Positions 37,001 through 47,569 of a stretch of DNA of 60,000 bases are shown piece after piece. The notes below the pieces were generated by a model. It saw nothing but the letters and a program-made list of their open reading frames with translations. It ran no database searches and was not told the origin of the DNA. Origin of the DNA: Antedon mediterranea (lineage: Eukaryota > Echinodermata > Crinoidea > Comatulida > Antedonidae); NCBI RefSeq assembly GCF_964355755.1, contig NC_092679.1, positions 23,996,432-24,056,431 of the forward strand. The letters run 5' to 3'. The position numbers and the translations under genes are program-made. The stretch's first letter is position 1, and each line of letters starts with the position of its first letter.

Positions 37001-38060
37001 TAAATAAAGACATAATTAGGCCTAAGGTGTTGATTTATGTGACCGGAGTACGTGAGTATATAAGCTCACAACTGTAACGAAATAAAATCAATTCATTTGA
37101 TTCAATGTGATCGTAAGTTATCGGAGTGCGTAAGGCCCTACAACGGAGGCCTACGGAATAAAATCAATGTATTGTTTCATTTTCAATAGTAACCGTAGCT
37201 TGTCAGCGTTCACTTAGCCCTTTGTTTGGTGTAAACAAACGCTTACAATCGCCCAGATTGTTGATTCGGAGGAGTCCTTTGTTCTAAACACCATCGTTAA
37301 TTTCTCGCTCATTTCAGCTCAATCGTTAGCGACTTAAAAGTTTATAGCGTGTCGTGCGAAGTGAAATAGCACTACGCGCTGTGAAGATGTATCCGTCCGT
37401 TCCCACGAGACACTTCAATCTCATCTGATAGTTTATCAATAACAAAATTAAAACTTCATGACACAGAATTTACTACGTAAGGTCAAACTTGAAAACAAAA
37501 ATTGTTTTAATCTCTTAAATTTTGCTCTCTATTGGCTATAAACAATATGTTGTTTAATTGTTTGAATTAATCAAAAAAGCTAAAGAGAGGTTTTTTTTTT
37601 GCTTTAGTATCAACATATATACAGACATGGTATTGTAGAAACTAAATCGTTTGGGTCAATCACTGCACAGATTCGTCTAAATCCATGTCATTAATACTCT
37701 TTTGTTGCAAGGTTCCTATCATCTATATTACATAAATAAAACAGAGTAAAAGTACGTTAAGTGATGCACAATGAGCACATGCTTAGTGCTAAGCTCAATA
37801 AAATGCCGTAATTGCTTCCTCCTCCTCGATTTCTCCGTGTAAATACCAATACACAAAATGTCTCAGTCTTGTATTTATCGAATAATCATGTTTGTATGAG
37901 GAAGACGCAAATATTTTTTCATATAAATAAATGTGGATGAATACTCATTAAAATGATTTCTATTTTGAACCGTAATTGGTGTGATGAAACTTGACAATAT
38001 TTGAGAAAATTGCTTTCAAATATTCATTCAATACACAGATATTAGGCAGGCCGAACATTA
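31076..38060. other. Intergenic, no gene seen
   Basis: No coding region is supported. There is a G-tract at 33846-33868 and an (AATA)n-ended piece at 33440-33482 that may be a LINE tail. A degenerate tRNA-like string lies at about 36813-36870. Less AT-rich stretches at 34250-34620, 36450-36740 and 37180-37430 contain Sox/Fox-like words (CCTTTGTTTGG, TGTAAACAAACG) and are candidate regulatory DNA. Confidence 0.4.
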
Positions 38061-38064
38061 CGGT

Positions 38065-38158
38065 TTACAATATAATCAATATACAATACAATACAATATA
38101 ATCAATACAATACAATACAATATAATCAATACAATACAATACAATACAATATAATCAT
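38065..38158 (+). repeat. AATAC/ACAAT pentanucleotide microsatellite
   Basis: Runs of ATACA-ATACA interrupted by ATAATCA occur four times, producing a compound simple repeat. Confidence 0.9.
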
Positions 38159-38649
38159 TATTTCTGGTATTCTGTATATATTGCATAGCACTCAAAACAT
38201 AACCCATTTGAAGTCCTAAATATATTTAAGAATATAATAAGAGTCAATTTATGCCACAAATTAAACTAATTTCGAGTTAAATTGGAAAGCTAATTATCAT
38301 TAAAGGTTTGTAGTTTTGATTTCATCGCACGTCCACTGATGCACGCGTCATTGTCAAATTTATTCACAAAATAGAGATATCTTTGAAATAGCGATATCTT
38401 AATTTCAAATAGAGGTTTTTAATAGGGATCTTCGGTGGCACGTATAAGGCGGCATAGACGGTAATATTCCATGATGTTTAATTAGCAAACATCTTTGTGT
38501 TTGCTATATAAAAACGTTGTTGACAGGCATAACAATAGCTTGACAGGTACATTCAAGTTCTTCAGTTTGCAACTGAAGATTAGACACACAATGAGGAGGC
38601 ATAACAATAGAAATACAGACAGTAGGCGGAATATAGAGTGATGATCAAA

Positions 38650-39250
38650 GCATCGTGTGCGCGTGCCCCCTATTGTGCGTCCATCTTAAAGCTTCATAAA
38701 CAATACGAAAGCATAACTGAGTTTTTAACTGGACTTAAGACACCCCATGCAATCCATAAGATGAATTTACATATTCAAGCTCCTTAGAACACTTATTATA
38801 GGGAGCACAAAGGTGCTTATAAACTGACATACTTGAGTCCGTACGCGTGCCCATCTTTTGTTTTTTGATATAAAGAACCGTTTAATTCCTAAACAATACA
38901 ATAAGGCCTAACCCTACTTAATTTGGTTTTGTGGACATTCCCTCATACTAGACCAGTTACTTATGACTTACATAAAACTAAACACAATGCGAGAATCAAC
39001 AGATGCTGCAATCAGAACGCTAAGGTGCTTTGGTATTTTAGTCCGTTCGCGTGCCCCTCTTTTGTTTTTGATATAAAGAAACGTTTAATTCCCAAACAAT
39101 ATACATACTGAACCACCGAAGATACTCAGGCTCCTCTATTACACAATACATAGAATTCCAATCCTTGGCTCTTATGTAACATGTAACAATACTCTAGCCT
39201 TAATTTAGCTCAATGTACGCGTGCCCCTCAGAGCTAAGTGTTTTAAATCC
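38650..39250 (+). repeat. Degenerate ~180-195-bp tandem repeats ('GCGTGCCCCTC')
   Basis: A GTCCGTACGCGTGCCCATC-like box recurs near 38655, 38845, 39045 and 39215. After two of them comes TTTTGTTTTTGATATAAAGA, then ACGTTTAATTCCCAAACAAT. AAGCTCCTTAGAACAC-like boxes lie between. It appears to be an old satellite of about four copies. The open frame at 38923-39111 is a by-product. Confidence 0.6.
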
Positions 39251-40388
39251 ATTTGGTATTTTTTCCAATTCGCCGCAATCCGTGTCATCATCTACTTGGC
39301 TTATGTTTGCACGTCGTCGTCGTTGTATTCTTGTGTGAACACTCAATAGAACCCAAGTGTCCCCTTCTCCGGACAGCAGTTTTGGTCGTAAGTGTCAAAA
39401 TATAGCCACGGTCTCAGTTTGTTTCACAGAAAAATGTCCCCTGACTAGTGGTTTCCCAATGAGGTAACAACATCCACCACCGAATATTTAGGCTAAGGTT
39501 TGAAAATTTATAAAATCGATATATGAAGATTTTTTTTTCAAACTAAATGTAAAGTGATTGCCTTGCCTTGATAGAGCTAGATGCTATTGTATTCATAATT
39601 TGTATACGGTCATCATTTGTCTTTGATATTATTATGAACTTTAATTGTTGTAAAATGTTATAGTATGTTAGACGGATATCGGCGTAACTCAAAAAAGATA
39701 TTCTATCGTTTAGGCCTAAGGAAGGATTTAACGTTATTTTAGCATAGTTTATTTATAACTCTATATTGGTAATGTTACTACAATTGTTGCTAAACAATTT
39801 AATATTGTTAAAAATGTTTTTCCCCCAAAATCATGATAAATGAAGAATGTGAATAGGTTATTTTGTAGTTTTTACTTTAAGAATATGAATATATTTTGTA
39901 ACCAAAACGTATAGGCATATACTGTAACAGTTTCACTGTTGGTTCGTCACATTCAGCATACGTCACTCAACTTTACTTGTATTATACTATCTGTTAATAA
40001 CTTGACAGTTCGTGGCACATTGCATCTGCCTCTAATATAATACAATGAAGACATGATGCCTTTTTAAATAATAGAATTACTTACCCGACAATGTTACGTA
40101 ACACTATCCGATCGCATTCATTACGTATTGTTGTTTTACGCGTGCTAACTTAAACTGAAACGATTAACTTCGACTGGGATGTGGTCATGTGTTTAGGCAC
40201 TGAGGAGGACATTAACAGGATAAAGAAGCAGATATTAATGCAACTATAGAATCACCTTTTAATTAGTATCTGTGAAATTAGATTATAATGTGATCTGATA
40301 TTCCTCCTACCCTGTATACGTGACAATACGATACGATACGCACAACAAGGACTGTAAGCGCAAAGCAAATTTCAATGTCTGAAATGTC
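39251..40388. other. Intergenic, no gene seen
   Basis: Unique-looking AT-rich sequence with no supported gene or repeat. One TAGGCCTA lies near 39712. Confidence 0.45.
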
Positions 40389-40533
40389 TAGCTTGGTTTC
40401 CAGTAGCGACGCAACGCAAGGACGTGACGCAACGTAAGTAATTTGACCAATCACAAGCTATGGATTGTCATTGGTCAACGCGCTTCTTGCACTGCGCGTA
40501 CGTCCTTGCCTTGCGTCCTAGTGGGAACCAAGT
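40389..40533 (+). mobile_element. MITE, 'AGCTTGGTTCCCACTAG' family, second full copy
   Basis: The left end AGCTTGGTTTCCAGTAGCGA and the right end TGCGTCCTAGTGGGAACCAA enclose GACGCAACGCAAGGACGTGA, TTGACCAATCACAAGC and TTGTCATTGGTCAACGCGC. The copy matches 25716-25856 with moderate divergence. Confidence 0.9.
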
Positions 40534-41594
40534 TTCATAGCCGGTTCATCACTGAACAAATAAATTGGTTAAATCACAAATTAAAGGTACTTTGGCCTAC
40601 CAATATATACTGGTTTACATTTTTCATTTGTCCGAACTATAGCATTTCTACACAGCGCGTCACAAGTTTCAAGAGGAACACAACAAAGAATGGTAAACAT
40701 TATAAAGATAGTTTTTGTATTAATCGATTAAATCTCAATGAAAGATGTTGAGTGGTATTGAAAAATGTTATTGAAACAAAAAATAAATAAATAATTCATA
40801 ATTGTAGTACCGTACAGTACATTGTAACTAGTAGGGTTTGAGTCTACTTAAATACATGTATGATACGGTTTTCATTTACTTTTGAAGAAATAAAAGCGGT
40901 CGAAATCACAATGAGAAAAAAAAAACAATGTACACGCCATTCATATCATCTAAATCAACAAACATGATTTAGAACTGGTGATTTGGGTGCGGTATAGTAA
41001 TGAATAATTAATGCTAGGCCTACAATAAAACGATATTCGTCGTCAATCGAAGATTATAATATACAGTTATGTCTACCAGTAAACTGCTATGAGTTCGTGA
41101 CTAACGTAAAGCCATTAAGAAATCACAGAGTCGTTAAAAACCTCTTAAAATTAAATTTCGATCGCTTAGTCTTCCTTTGTACATCTTCTTTTAACAGTGT
41201 GATTATAATATTTAAAAAATGAAATTGAAATACAATTATGAGAAGTCATAAAACATACACAATTAGTATATTATTGTCTAACATTGTCATAACACAATTA
41301 CCATAGCTATAGTTATTGTGGCGCCCTAGTAATTCATCTTTAGCTATTCAGTATAAAAACACTATGATTTTATTGGTATAATTTCTTGTCTTGTATTCGA
41401 TTTCGTCAATAAAACTTATAAGACGTTGCATTTGTTTTGTTTCTAATCATCATAATTATTGAGATCGAATTTTTATACAAAATAATATATTATTGTTGTG
41501 TTTATCTTAAGAGTATTACATAAGCGCAACGCGTGAATCTGAATAATATTACAAGCAACAGATTAGTTTGTCATTTTGTGATTGGTTCTCTCGC
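40534..41594. other. Intergenic, no gene seen
   Basis: The plus open frame at 40443-40751 starts inside the MITE and shows no known domain, so no gene is called. The rest is AT-rich. Confidence 0.45.
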
Positions 41595-41762
41595 TAAAGC
41601 CGATTTTCCACTAGGCGAATTTGTTCGCGCGAATCGAAAGCGCCAGCTTGTACGCATGTGTATTCATGTTTGCATCTTCCACATCCTTCTCTACGCATGC
41701 GTATTAGCTGACGCCTTCGATTCGCGCGAACAAATTCGCCTAGTGGAAAATCGGCTTTACGT
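41595..41762 (+). mobile_element. MITE, 'AAAGCCGATTTTCCACTAG' family
   Basis: The left arm TAAAGCCGATTTTCCACTAG, then GCGAATTTGTTCGCGCGAAT, and an inverse right arm (ATTCGCGCGAACAAATTCGC, CTAGTGGAAAATCGGCTTTA) form inverted repeats of about 66 bp with only a few mismatches around a ~30-bp loop. TA at each edge may be the target site. The open frame at 41533-41823 simply reads through the element. Confidence 0.93.
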
Positions 41763-42700
41763 TGCGTCTCGTGTGGGACTTATTTCCAAATGGGGTTCTC
41801 AAGACGTAGAAGAATACATTTAAAAAAAATAAATAAAAAAAGTTAACAATACATTGAACATACTTAAAAATACTGTTACCAAACTTTCATTTGAAGACGG
41901 TAGACGAAGAATGAATGTTAAATCGACCAAATACTGTCTCAAAAATTAGTCTCCTCCTGTCTGTATTTTTCTATTGTTTTAAACATTGTTCATTTATTTA
42001 ACTGCAGTGTATTAACAAAGATTTTTTGATTTTTTATTCTTATATGAATAATTAGACCAATAAAAGATGAATTGAATCCCGAAACGAGCACTCGTTAATA
42101 TCTTTAGTAAAAGTTCTTAAAGTGTGTAAAATATTATCTGCGTGCACGTAATAATAATATGCAGGTGATAGTTTATGTAGTCATCCCATATACTTAATTG
42201 TTCACACTTTACTTGTATCCATAGTTCATTCACAGTAATTATTATATAGTGTGGCTATTAAACAAGGCAGCATAAGCAGTTTTAATTGAGGTTGGCTATA
42301 GTGTTAAAAGTATATTTCTCCTCTTTCTCTTAAATATAGGGGTAATCCCAAATGAGGGGTTATGTATAGTGTTGCAGTGTGCCTAAGTATTGGCCGAATA
42401 ATAATTTGAAACCGTGAGAATAATTCATTAAAAAAAAAAGTCTTTACTTCAGTCCAATAATACATAATGCAGAATCACGTTATGAAACCTACATTTTGAG
42501 AAGGAAGTACAATAATTATAAAATTTTCCCATAATTATATTATAATTATGTAAATAAACGTTCTTTTTATAATTAATATTGAGAGGTATAGGCCTAAATT
42601 AAAAGAAATTTTTATCTATTGTTTCAAATAATTTGATTTCTGTTTTTCCTTTGATATCGATAGGCCTCGTAATTAGCAACAATTGTGTGATATTAATAAT
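41763..42700. other. Intergenic, no gene seen
   Basis: AT-rich sequence with no recognisable element. Confidence 0.45.
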
Positions 42701-42701
42701 G

Positions 42702-42945
42702 TTTAAGGTAGACCTACAGTCGTAAACATGATCTCAAATCAGGACGGTATATTTAGGATTAGGACGATTAAGGTAGACCTACAGTCGTAAACATGATCTC
42801 AAATCAGGACGGTTTATTTAGGATTAGGACGATTAAGGTAGACCTACAGTCGTAAACATGATCTTAAATCAGGACATTTTATTTAGGATTAGGACGATAC
42901 ATGATCTCAAATCAGGACGGTTTATTTAGGGTTAGGACGATAGAA
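42702..42945 (+). repeat. 66-bp minisatellite, ~3.6 copies
   Basis: Units begin TTAAGGTAGACCTACAGTCG, continue TAAACATGATCTCAAATCAG and end TTTAGGATTAGGACGA. Starts lie at 42702, 42768 and 42834, and a fourth unit lacks its first third. Confidence 0.95.
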
Positions 42946-43283
42946 ATTAAAACGGACAGCATACACGATGCGGGCTTGCCTTCGTATTGTACAGGATTTA
43001 TCAACATGTGTTAGTTTATGAGAATATCACAGGATGCAGCAAGAGGACAAACCCTTTAATTCACCCCCATATAACATCCATGAACCAAAGTTAGGTTGAA
43101 TGAAAGGATTGTATCTCTTAAATAGTTATGTCATTTATTTTATGATAATCATATGGTTTGGGGTACTTAGTGATTGGCTGATTTGATTTTCGTCAAGAAC
43201 GTCAATAGGTTTGCTGGTACTGCATTGTCTAAACTAAACTGGATGTTTTAGCGATAGAAACAGTGGAGATCAGTTGATATATA

Positions 43284-43857
43284 GTAGAACCCATATTAAA
43301 GGGACAACTTCGAGATCCGACGAATTGTCCCCTTAATAGGCGTGTCCACTGAATGGGTATACAAGGTACACTAATAAAAAAAAACAAAGCAAATTGTCCC
43401 CTTAATAGGCGTGTCCACTGAATGGGTATACACGGGACACAATAAAAAAACAAAAGCAAATTGTCCCCTTAATAGGCGTGTCCACTGAATGGGTATACAA
43501 GGGACACAATAAAAAAAACAAAGCAAATTGTCCCCTTAATAGGCGTGTCCACTGAATGGGTATACAAGGGACACAATAAAAAAAACAAAGCAAATTGTCC
43601 CCTTAATAGGGGTTTTCACGAGAGAATAAAAAAGCAATATACCAAAATGAACAATCTGATATGAACTTAGGAAATTAAGAATGGAACATTTAGCAGCCAC
43701 CAATGATAACTGATCAAGCCAGAGAAAGTAGGCCTATGTTAAGTTTATGATATCCATGTTTGTATTAACAATTATGTAAACATTAATATAATTATTTATT
43801 TATTTATTTTTTTTATATTTTTAAAATAGTGTCCCCTTAATAGGGGTTGAATCTACA
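43284..43857 (+). mobile_element. MITE-like element with 'CCCCTTAATAGG' ends and expanded interior
   Basis: The left edge AGTAGAACCCATATTAAAGG (GACAAC) and the right edge TGTCCCCTTAATAGGGGTTG (AATCTAC) are inverted copies of each other, as expected for terminal repeats. The interior begins with a tandem array (43324-43615), then unique sequence. A related region occurs at 59464-59830. There is no transposase. Confidence 0.65.
43310..43615 (+). repeat. ~67-bp tandem array built on a transposon terminus, ~4.5 copies
   Basis: Each unit holds AAATTGTCCCCTTAATAGG, CGTGTCCACTGAATGGGTAT, ACAAGGGACACAAT and an A-rich tail (AAAAAAACAAAGC). The TGTCCCCTTAATAGG part is the same as the inner side of the flanking terminal repeat. 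Minus-strand open frames at 43229-43593 derive from the repeat. Confidence 0.95.
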
Positions 43858-44578
43858 ATTCGAAGAGAGGAAGGAGAGTTTGATTTCTCCATAGACGAGT
43901 ATTGAGAATCAATATAAACTGTAAACCTATTCCAACAAAGCTTTGTGTTCTTTTTTTTTTTTTCATTTTGTAATTTTTTTCATTCTTTTTGTCATTTTTT
44001 TTAATGCTGGCATGATGTTCTTCTAAGAACGTGTCTGCCAACATGGTAATTTAGTTTGTGAACATGATAATCGATTTCACCTTCATGTTTGAATAACGAT
44101 CAAACTTCAGGAAAGACATGAAACATTATGTAGCGTGCGGCTCCGGATGGTCTCGTATTTTATTATTCACTTATATCATTAACTGGTAGGCAAGACTCGA
44201 CCATTAAAACTAATGTAATATGTACATATAATAGTTATATAAGTGTATAATAGTTATATACATCAAAAGTCAAATTATTGAAAAAATGACAATGATGTGG
44301 GTATCAGTGGCTGGATCTCAAAACGGTAAAGTATATATTATTTATAATAGGTAATGGAATTGACTTAAAACAATATTCTCTAAAACAAAGAATGGATTAA
44401 ATAGCAAAGTATTATCCATCATCATACGAAAAGATTAAATAAGAGATATATTTATTGTCATTAACACAATTGGAAATTAAAAAATGATTTCTTGATGCTT
44501 AAAAACATAGCAAAAATGTAGGCCTACGGTGATAAAGACAATTTTTTAATTTTTTAAATAAGAAAAGAAAGATAAATA
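43858..44578. other. Intergenic, no gene seen
   Basis: AT-rich, with a long T run near 43950. The minus open frame at 43853-44044 is low-complexity Lys-rich and is not called. Confidence 0.45.
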
Positions 44579-44579
44579 C

Positions 44580-44785
44580 AATTGCCGAGTGGTTAAGACA
44601 GTTGAACCGTAATTTCGTAGCCATAGCATTGGCAAGGGTTCGAGGCTCACTCGCTTCATGCTTTTGGTAGTAGAACGAGTCTTCTTGGATAAGGACTATG
44701 AACCGTGTTCCAGTGTACACATTAGCTCATGTGCACTTCAAAGAACCTAGTAAATTTTTACTCGAGGTACCCGAGTCTAGTACTT
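44580..44785 (+). mobile_element. tRNA-derived SINE, 3'-truncated copy
   Basis: The tRNA-like head has an A-box (TTGCCGAGTGGTTAAG, 44582-44597) and a B-box (GGGTTCGAGGCTC, ~44636). A body follows with TAGAACGAGTCTTCTTGGAT, AAGGACTATGAACCG and GTGCACTTCAAAGAACCTAG. The same body occurs at 57292-57584. The 3' tail is missing here. The long spacing between boxes suggests a class II (Leu/Ser-type) tRNA ancestor. Confidence 0.85.
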
Positions 44786-45028
44786 ACTCATTTTCTCCTT
44801 CTCTTCCTCCATCTGGACACTATTGAGTAAAAAGTGCGATTTTTAAAGTACTACTCCTCCCTTATTCGTTATAGTATTGAGCTGGGATTTGGCATGAACA
44901 TACTACAGGGACATGTCCTCAAAGCTATAGAGCCGGATTTTTAATTTTTTTAAAATTAATTTGTTTAATTAAGAAGCCACAATGTGTGACACACACCACA
45001 GCGTTATGTAGTTATATGGTTATATGCA
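44786..45028. other. Intergenic, no gene seen
   Basis: Unremarkable sequence between the SINE and the tRNA-like sequences. Confidence 0.4.
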
Positions 45029-45101
45029 GATTCTTGGCGTAGTGGTTATCACGTTTGCTTAACACGCAGAAGGTACCTGGTTCGAGCCCGGACGAAACCT
45101 T
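45029..45101 (+). tRNA. tRNA-Val(AAC)-like sequence 1, probably degenerate
   Basis: GGCGTAGTGGTTATCACG is an A-box and D-arm, TTTGC-TTAACAC-GCAGA is an anticodon arm with anticodon AAC at 45061-45063, and GGTTCGAGCCC is a B-box and T-loop. Nine or more T residues follow, a good Pol III terminator. The acceptor stem (ATTCTTG against CGAAACC) and T-stem pair poorly, so it may be a pseudogene or SINE head. Confidence 0.5.
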
Positions 45102-45311
45102 TTTTTTTAACTTTATGGTGAAAAGTACTGTATACGCAATATGATAATTATACAGAGTATATTTTATTTTTATTATTTTTTAAAATACTTATTTTGTGTA
45201 ATCGGTAATTATCACTTTTACACATGTTTATTTTGCTTTGTGCTTATTACCATTTATTTGTAATTTAAATGGATTAAAAAACTTTCTGTAACCCACATTT
45301 TTAATGTAAGA

Positions 45312-45383
45312 AGTTTCGTAGTGTAGTGGTTGTCAAGTCTGCTTAACACGCAGAAGGTCCCGGTTCGAGCCCTGGCGAAACCT
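45312..45383 (+). tRNA. tRNA-Val(AAC)-like sequence 2
   Basis: AGTTTCG pairs with CGAAACC at six of seven positions. The D-arm region is GTGTAGTGGTTGTCAAG. The anticodon arm TCTGC-TTAACAC-GCAGA pairs perfectly, with anticodon AAC at 45345-45347. The T-arm is GGTTCGAGCCC with one stem mismatch. TATTTTTC follows as a possible terminator. The D-stem looks weak. Function is uncertain, but it is better preserved than the copy 280 bp upstream. Confidence 0.55.
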
Positions 45384-45464
45384 ATTTTTCTTTACTTTCT
45401 AACTGTATACGTCTGTATACAGCTTCTTTCGCTGTACCCCGAGTATTGCACATTCGTGCTTGTT

Positions 45465-45575
45465 TTAGACGAGTAGGGGGTAACCTCAGTGTACTAGTAC
45501 ATCACATACACTGATGATCATAACTGGGCCCTCTGGGAGACCATTCTTTGACTGAAGAGGTTGCCCAGAAAATAA
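45465..45575 (+). mobile_element. Detached 3' part of the tRNA-derived SINE
   Basis: GACGAGTAGGGGGTAACCTC, GTGTACTAGTAC and ACTGAAGAGGTTGCCCAG match the tail of the SINE at 57480-57570. The head is absent. It may be the tail lost from the copy at 44580-44785, separated by later events. Confidence 0.8.
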
Positions 45576-46850
45576 ATATTTAAAAAAATATATATATAAT
45601 AACAAACAACCTTGTACCAATACTCACACATTGTGCCATATTCACACTTACCCTTTACCCCACTAACACTCACCTTGTACCCTAACTTACACTGTACCCT
45701 ACTCATACTTCTCCTGATTGTTACTCCTCGGGATTGTTATTATCACAAAAGGTATTTTATTTAAACATCCTATGTTGATATTGAATTCATCGATCATCCT
45801 TATTGATACAATAACGCTATCAAGAAGCACACATAATACTTGCTTTTCAAATAATTGGTATGAATTTATTCATCATCATCAAAGCGTGTCTGTACTATAT
45901 AAACAAACAAACTCAGTTCTTACAAAATAATAATAAATTAGGTAATATATAATGAGTTGTTATCTATTAAATAACTAGGATGGTTTTGAACCTATTTTGT
46001 CTAAAACAGATATATACCGAACAAAGTATTTTAACGAAATTACAGTTAAATGACTTAATAATGGCTTAATTAATTAAATTACAGTTGTTAATCAATTAAG
46101 TGTACTAAGACAGTGCATCTTTATCTATTTAAACAAAATAACATTAGGAATGTATACGTAAAGATCTCTAAGTCAATTCAAAACATAAACGGATTGAAGA
46201 AATCATATTGTATTGCTATATGCCCGACCACACATTCTGCTAAATCATATGCACACACTAAAAATAGGCCTAATCATTGTAGAACATAATTCATTCATTG
46301 CAACGGAGAGTAATTAAATTAAAATAATACAACATTGCTAAGTAATTGCACTTACATAAATTAAATGTTACAAGTAAATATCAAAATATTTGAGGCATAA
46401 TAAGTTGTTTGTTGCAGAGGTTAATATCATTTTACACACACGAATATTACAAAGTTCGTAAATGTTTGTGCAAAGTTCAGTCGGTCAGAAATGAAGAAAT
46501 GAAAATCTGAAAGTTAACAATTACGATATAACAATATACGCTCACTTAATTTCACCATGTAAAATTTACCATTTATGAGTAGGACGAAGTTCAATTATTA
46601 TCAGCTACATTCTGTAGTGTATCAATAATTATTGATGCAATATGCAATGTATAATAAATTGATACAATCGGTGTTTATCAACAATATTAAGTTTATACGG
46701 GAAAATATCGTTATGTGATGACAAAGTATAGGCCTACCTTTTAAAAATCATTGAGACAACAGTGTTACGTTTGTTTTATACTATATCGTAAAATGTCTAT
46801 TTCTGAAGGCACTAAAGCTAAATTCTAAACGAAATCAGTTAGACACGATC
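45576..46850. other. Intergenic, no gene seen
   Basis: It includes a CACTTACCCTTTACCCCACT, AACACTCACCTTGTACCC repeat-like string at 45645-45715. The rest is AT-rich and unremarkable. Confidence 0.45.
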
Positions 46851-46854
46851 GATA

Positions 46855-46860
46855 TTTATT
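46855..46860 (-). terminator. Candidate polyadenylation signal for INSM
   Basis: TTTATT on the plus strand reads AATAAA on the gene strand. It is the first canonical AATAAA I find downstream of the INSM stop, implying a 3' UTR of about 700 nt. There is no transcript support. Confidence 0.3.
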
Positions 46861-47314
46861 CAATCTAATCGATCTATGAGACTAATACTTTTGGATATAG
46901 AGTAGACATAACTCAATCAATAATGTTATTGTGAAAAACATCTTCTCTTCGCTTGCTTATTTAGTAAGATGCACTTTTGTTTTAAATATAATAATACTAA
47001 TTAACTATTTATGAAAATATAAAAACAATTCCAATATAAAAACTACTTATTTTAAGAATAAGACACTATAATGGTATGCCATACACATAGGGTACTAAGC
47101 ATGCACTATTCGTCACATGACCCATGCAGATAGCAATGGGGTACTACTGTAAGAATAACCGAGTTACGTACAATGTCATGTTTGTAGTCAGCAGACTAGA
47201 AAACTATGTCTCTGTTTATGGTCTTTAAACATGATACCGTACGGAAATCGGGTGCTAAGAATATAAAATGATTACCAAATGCATTTACAAGCAGGCAAAA
47301 TGATATGTTACATA

Positions 47315-47417
47315 GGACCCGTTCAGGCTTCGTTATTATTACCCGGGTATACCAAACCGAAATTATTGATAATGAAACCAACAATCGGCTAAATAACTAT
47401 AAAGCCTGAACGGTCCA
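47315..47417. repeat. Inverted repeat (hairpin) in the probable INSM 3' UTR
   Basis: GGACCCGTTCAGGCTT (47315-47330) is inverted as AAGCCTGAACGGTCC (47402-47416), separated by about 70 bp with no tandem repeats. It may be a small MITE or an RNA hairpin in the 3' UTR of the gene on the minus strand. Confidence 0.7.
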
Positions 47418-47569
47418 AGAGTTGTATACAATGTTAAAGATATTACATTTATAGTTTATATTCACTGTGTACTCTAAATTGTTCTAAAAATAAATTTTCC
47501 TTAAAACAGCAAACATGTTTTAAAGAAAATATTCTAAAGCATTTTGTTTAAAAGTCAATTACATTCCAA

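Noticed and set aside
41533-41823. 96-residue plus-strand protein
   Set aside because: Most of it translates a palindromic MITE, with no conserved domain.
43229-43593. Minus-strand proteins with repeated CIPIQWTRLLRGQF
   Set aside because: Translation of the ~67-bp transposon-derived array, not a gene.
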